A stretch of DNA of 64,000 bases from Alnus glutinosa (taxonomy: Eukaryota > Streptophyta > Magnoliopsida > Fagales > Betulaceae). Below the pieces are notes generated by a model. The model saw only the letters and a list, made by a program, of their open reading frames with translations, had not been told where the DNA came from and made no database searches. A program made the translations under genes and the position numbers. The DNA lies in NCBI RefSeq assembly GCF_958979055.1, contig NC_084897.1, positions 23,247,628 to 23,311,627 of the forward strand. The letters are read 5' to 3'. Below, piece by piece: positions 62,932 through 64,000 of this stretch; positions within the stretch are counted from its first letter, which is position 1; each line of letters opens with the position of its first letter.

Positions 62932-63459
62932 ATGATCCAAAGAGCAGATGCTCGGCAAGTTTCTTTCTCGAAACGGCGATCTGGGCTCTTCAAGAAGGCC
63001 AGCGAACTCTGCACCTTGTGCGGTGCTGAGACTGCCCTTATCATCTTCTCCCCCAGGGGGAAGGCCTTCTCCTTTGGCCATCCTTCTGTTGCTGCTGTAA
63101 TAGACAGGGTTGGCCGCCCTGGGAGGCTAGATGCTGATACAATTCGGGAAGCTGAGGCTCACCAAGAGAGCGTTCTCCGCAACCTGAACAAGCAGTATTC
63201 TGATCTTCTCAACCAGTTGGAAGCTGAAAAAAAGCGAGGAGAGGAACTCAAGCAGCTGAGGAAGGAATATTGCCAGGGGCAGGGGCGCTGCTTGTTTGAT
63301 GTCCCAATAAATGAACTCAGCTTTGAGGAGCTGCTGACCCAGAAGGCGGCAATGGAAGAACTCATGGGAAAATTAGTCAACCACAGAGAGCAGCATCTTC
63401 TGGCCCGGGATTCTGCTCTGACTCAGCCGGGGGGCAGTTCTTCTGTTGTAGGCCATTGA
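62932..63459 (+). CDS. Type I (M-alpha) MADS-box protein, AGL62-like, 175 aa, N-terminus short
   Basis: Transcription factor of the AGL62/AGL61/AGL23 group, which acts in the female gametophyte and endosperm. The MADS core is clear: [48 protein letters not shown] leucine- and charge-rich coiled coil follows (about residues 65-105), then a short C-terminus; there is no K-box. Single exon, as usual for the group. Odd point: the normal MGRKKI start is absent. The in-frame codons just before the ATG read L-K-L-E-K, matching the expected ...KLEKM... region, but no upstream in-frame ATG precedes them. Either the protein starts at residue M-I-Q-R and lacks the basic N-terminal arm, or a first exon lies upstream of the CTCTCTCCTTAG acceptor-like sequence, or the gene is a damaged copy. 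Confidence 0.85.
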   Translation: MIQRADARQVSFSKRRSGLFKKASELCTLCGAETALIIFSPRGKAFSFGHPSVAAVIDRVGRPGRLDADTIREAEAHQESVLRNLNKQYSDLLNQLEAEKKRGEELKQLRKEYCQGQGRCLFDVPINELSFEELLTQKAAMEELMGKLVNHREQHLLARDSALTQPGGSSSVVGH

Positions 63460-64000
63460 TATCTGTTTCTCTGAATAAGTTGATGGAAGAGAGTTTGGGT
63501 TAGCTGTTTTTCTTCATGGGGTTTCAGATTTTTGTATTACTTTCAGTTTGCTCGATCTCTTCCTCTATATGATGTTGGCTTTTCCAATAACAATAATACT
63601 CATGAAAGAATCTTTCAAATATGACAATGGCGATTGCGGAAGAATGTTTTGTGACAAAAACAAACCCTGATTACGGAATCAGGACCAAGGTATTACCCAT
63701 TGGCATTAAGTTTTAACTGGAAAATTAAGTGGGCTATTCTAAAATTGGCTGTTAGTTCATAGCTTTTTTGTTTTTTTGGGTGGGGACCGAATTTTATGTT
63801 TATGCAAATGTTAATCTCCGTCAAATTAAATTTGTATTATTAGTAGTATATTTGAAAGTTAAGAAATTATAATATCATAATAGTTATAATGATGATGGTA
63901 ATGGTGGTGACGGTGACTCAATTATGATACCCATATGATGTTACCATTGAAGGTGGTGGTCTAGTTGCACTTTTGGCTTATTTCCTAGTGGTTTGTTGCG
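63460..64000. other. 3' flank of the MADS-box gene, no further gene seen
   Basis: Probable 3' UTR for the first 100-150 bases, then AT-rich DNA with a (GATGGT/GGTGAC)-type trinucleotide-like stretch at 63889-63920. The window ends without another recognisable gene. Confidence 0.5.

Overview
This is nuclear DNA of a flowering plant, most likely a woody eudicot. It has AT-rich intergenic DNA, GT-AG introns, plant-type genes and many degenerate transposable elements. The family or genus cannot be fixed from the sequence.

Six host genes stand out. (1) 5336-10405 (-): a complete nine-exon glyoxysomal malate dehydrogenase, 356 aa, with a PTS2 signal. (2) 26936-30585 (+): an LRR receptor kinase of the HAESA/HSL2 type, 984 aa in two exons. 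(3) 43517-46374 (+): alpha-tubulin, 451 aa in four exons. (4) 49464-52192 (+): an unrecognised AT-hook nuclear protein, 582 aa in four exons. (5) 56704-57609 (+): a single-exon 301-aa protein of unknown function resembling SMI1/KNR4 (SUKH) proteins. (6) 62932-63459 (+): a type I MADS-box protein of the AGL62 type with an abnormal N-terminus. They do not form a pathway; this is ordinary mixed plant gene space. In the intact genes I reconstructed, the exons join in frame at canonical splice sites.

The rest is mainly mobile DNA. The largest element is a roughly 9.6-kb Helitron (30614-40227, -). It carries HUH Rep, PIF1-like helicase and RPA-like genes, all dead, and has both terminal signatures. 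It sits 28 bp beyond the HSL2 stop codon. Four insertions are defined by target-site duplications: a 430-bp hAT element (2109-2538) that has captured the start of a RING-type (ZNF598/HEL2-like) gene, a 5'-truncated LINE (about 7218-7994) inside a malate dehydrogenase intron, a poly(A) retroelement (48403-48892) and a 183-bp Mutator-type MITE (58236-58418). Others are a putative hAT MITE with an internal GC-rich block, two copies of a dispersed retroelement family, a tRNA-derived SINE, an LTR-like remnant, several fold-back MITEs, a GC-rich minisatellite element and a seven-unit tandem array whose units carry tRNA B-box-like motifs.

The intervals 10.4-18.2 kb, 24-26.8 kb and 52.2-56.3 kb hold no gene I can support.
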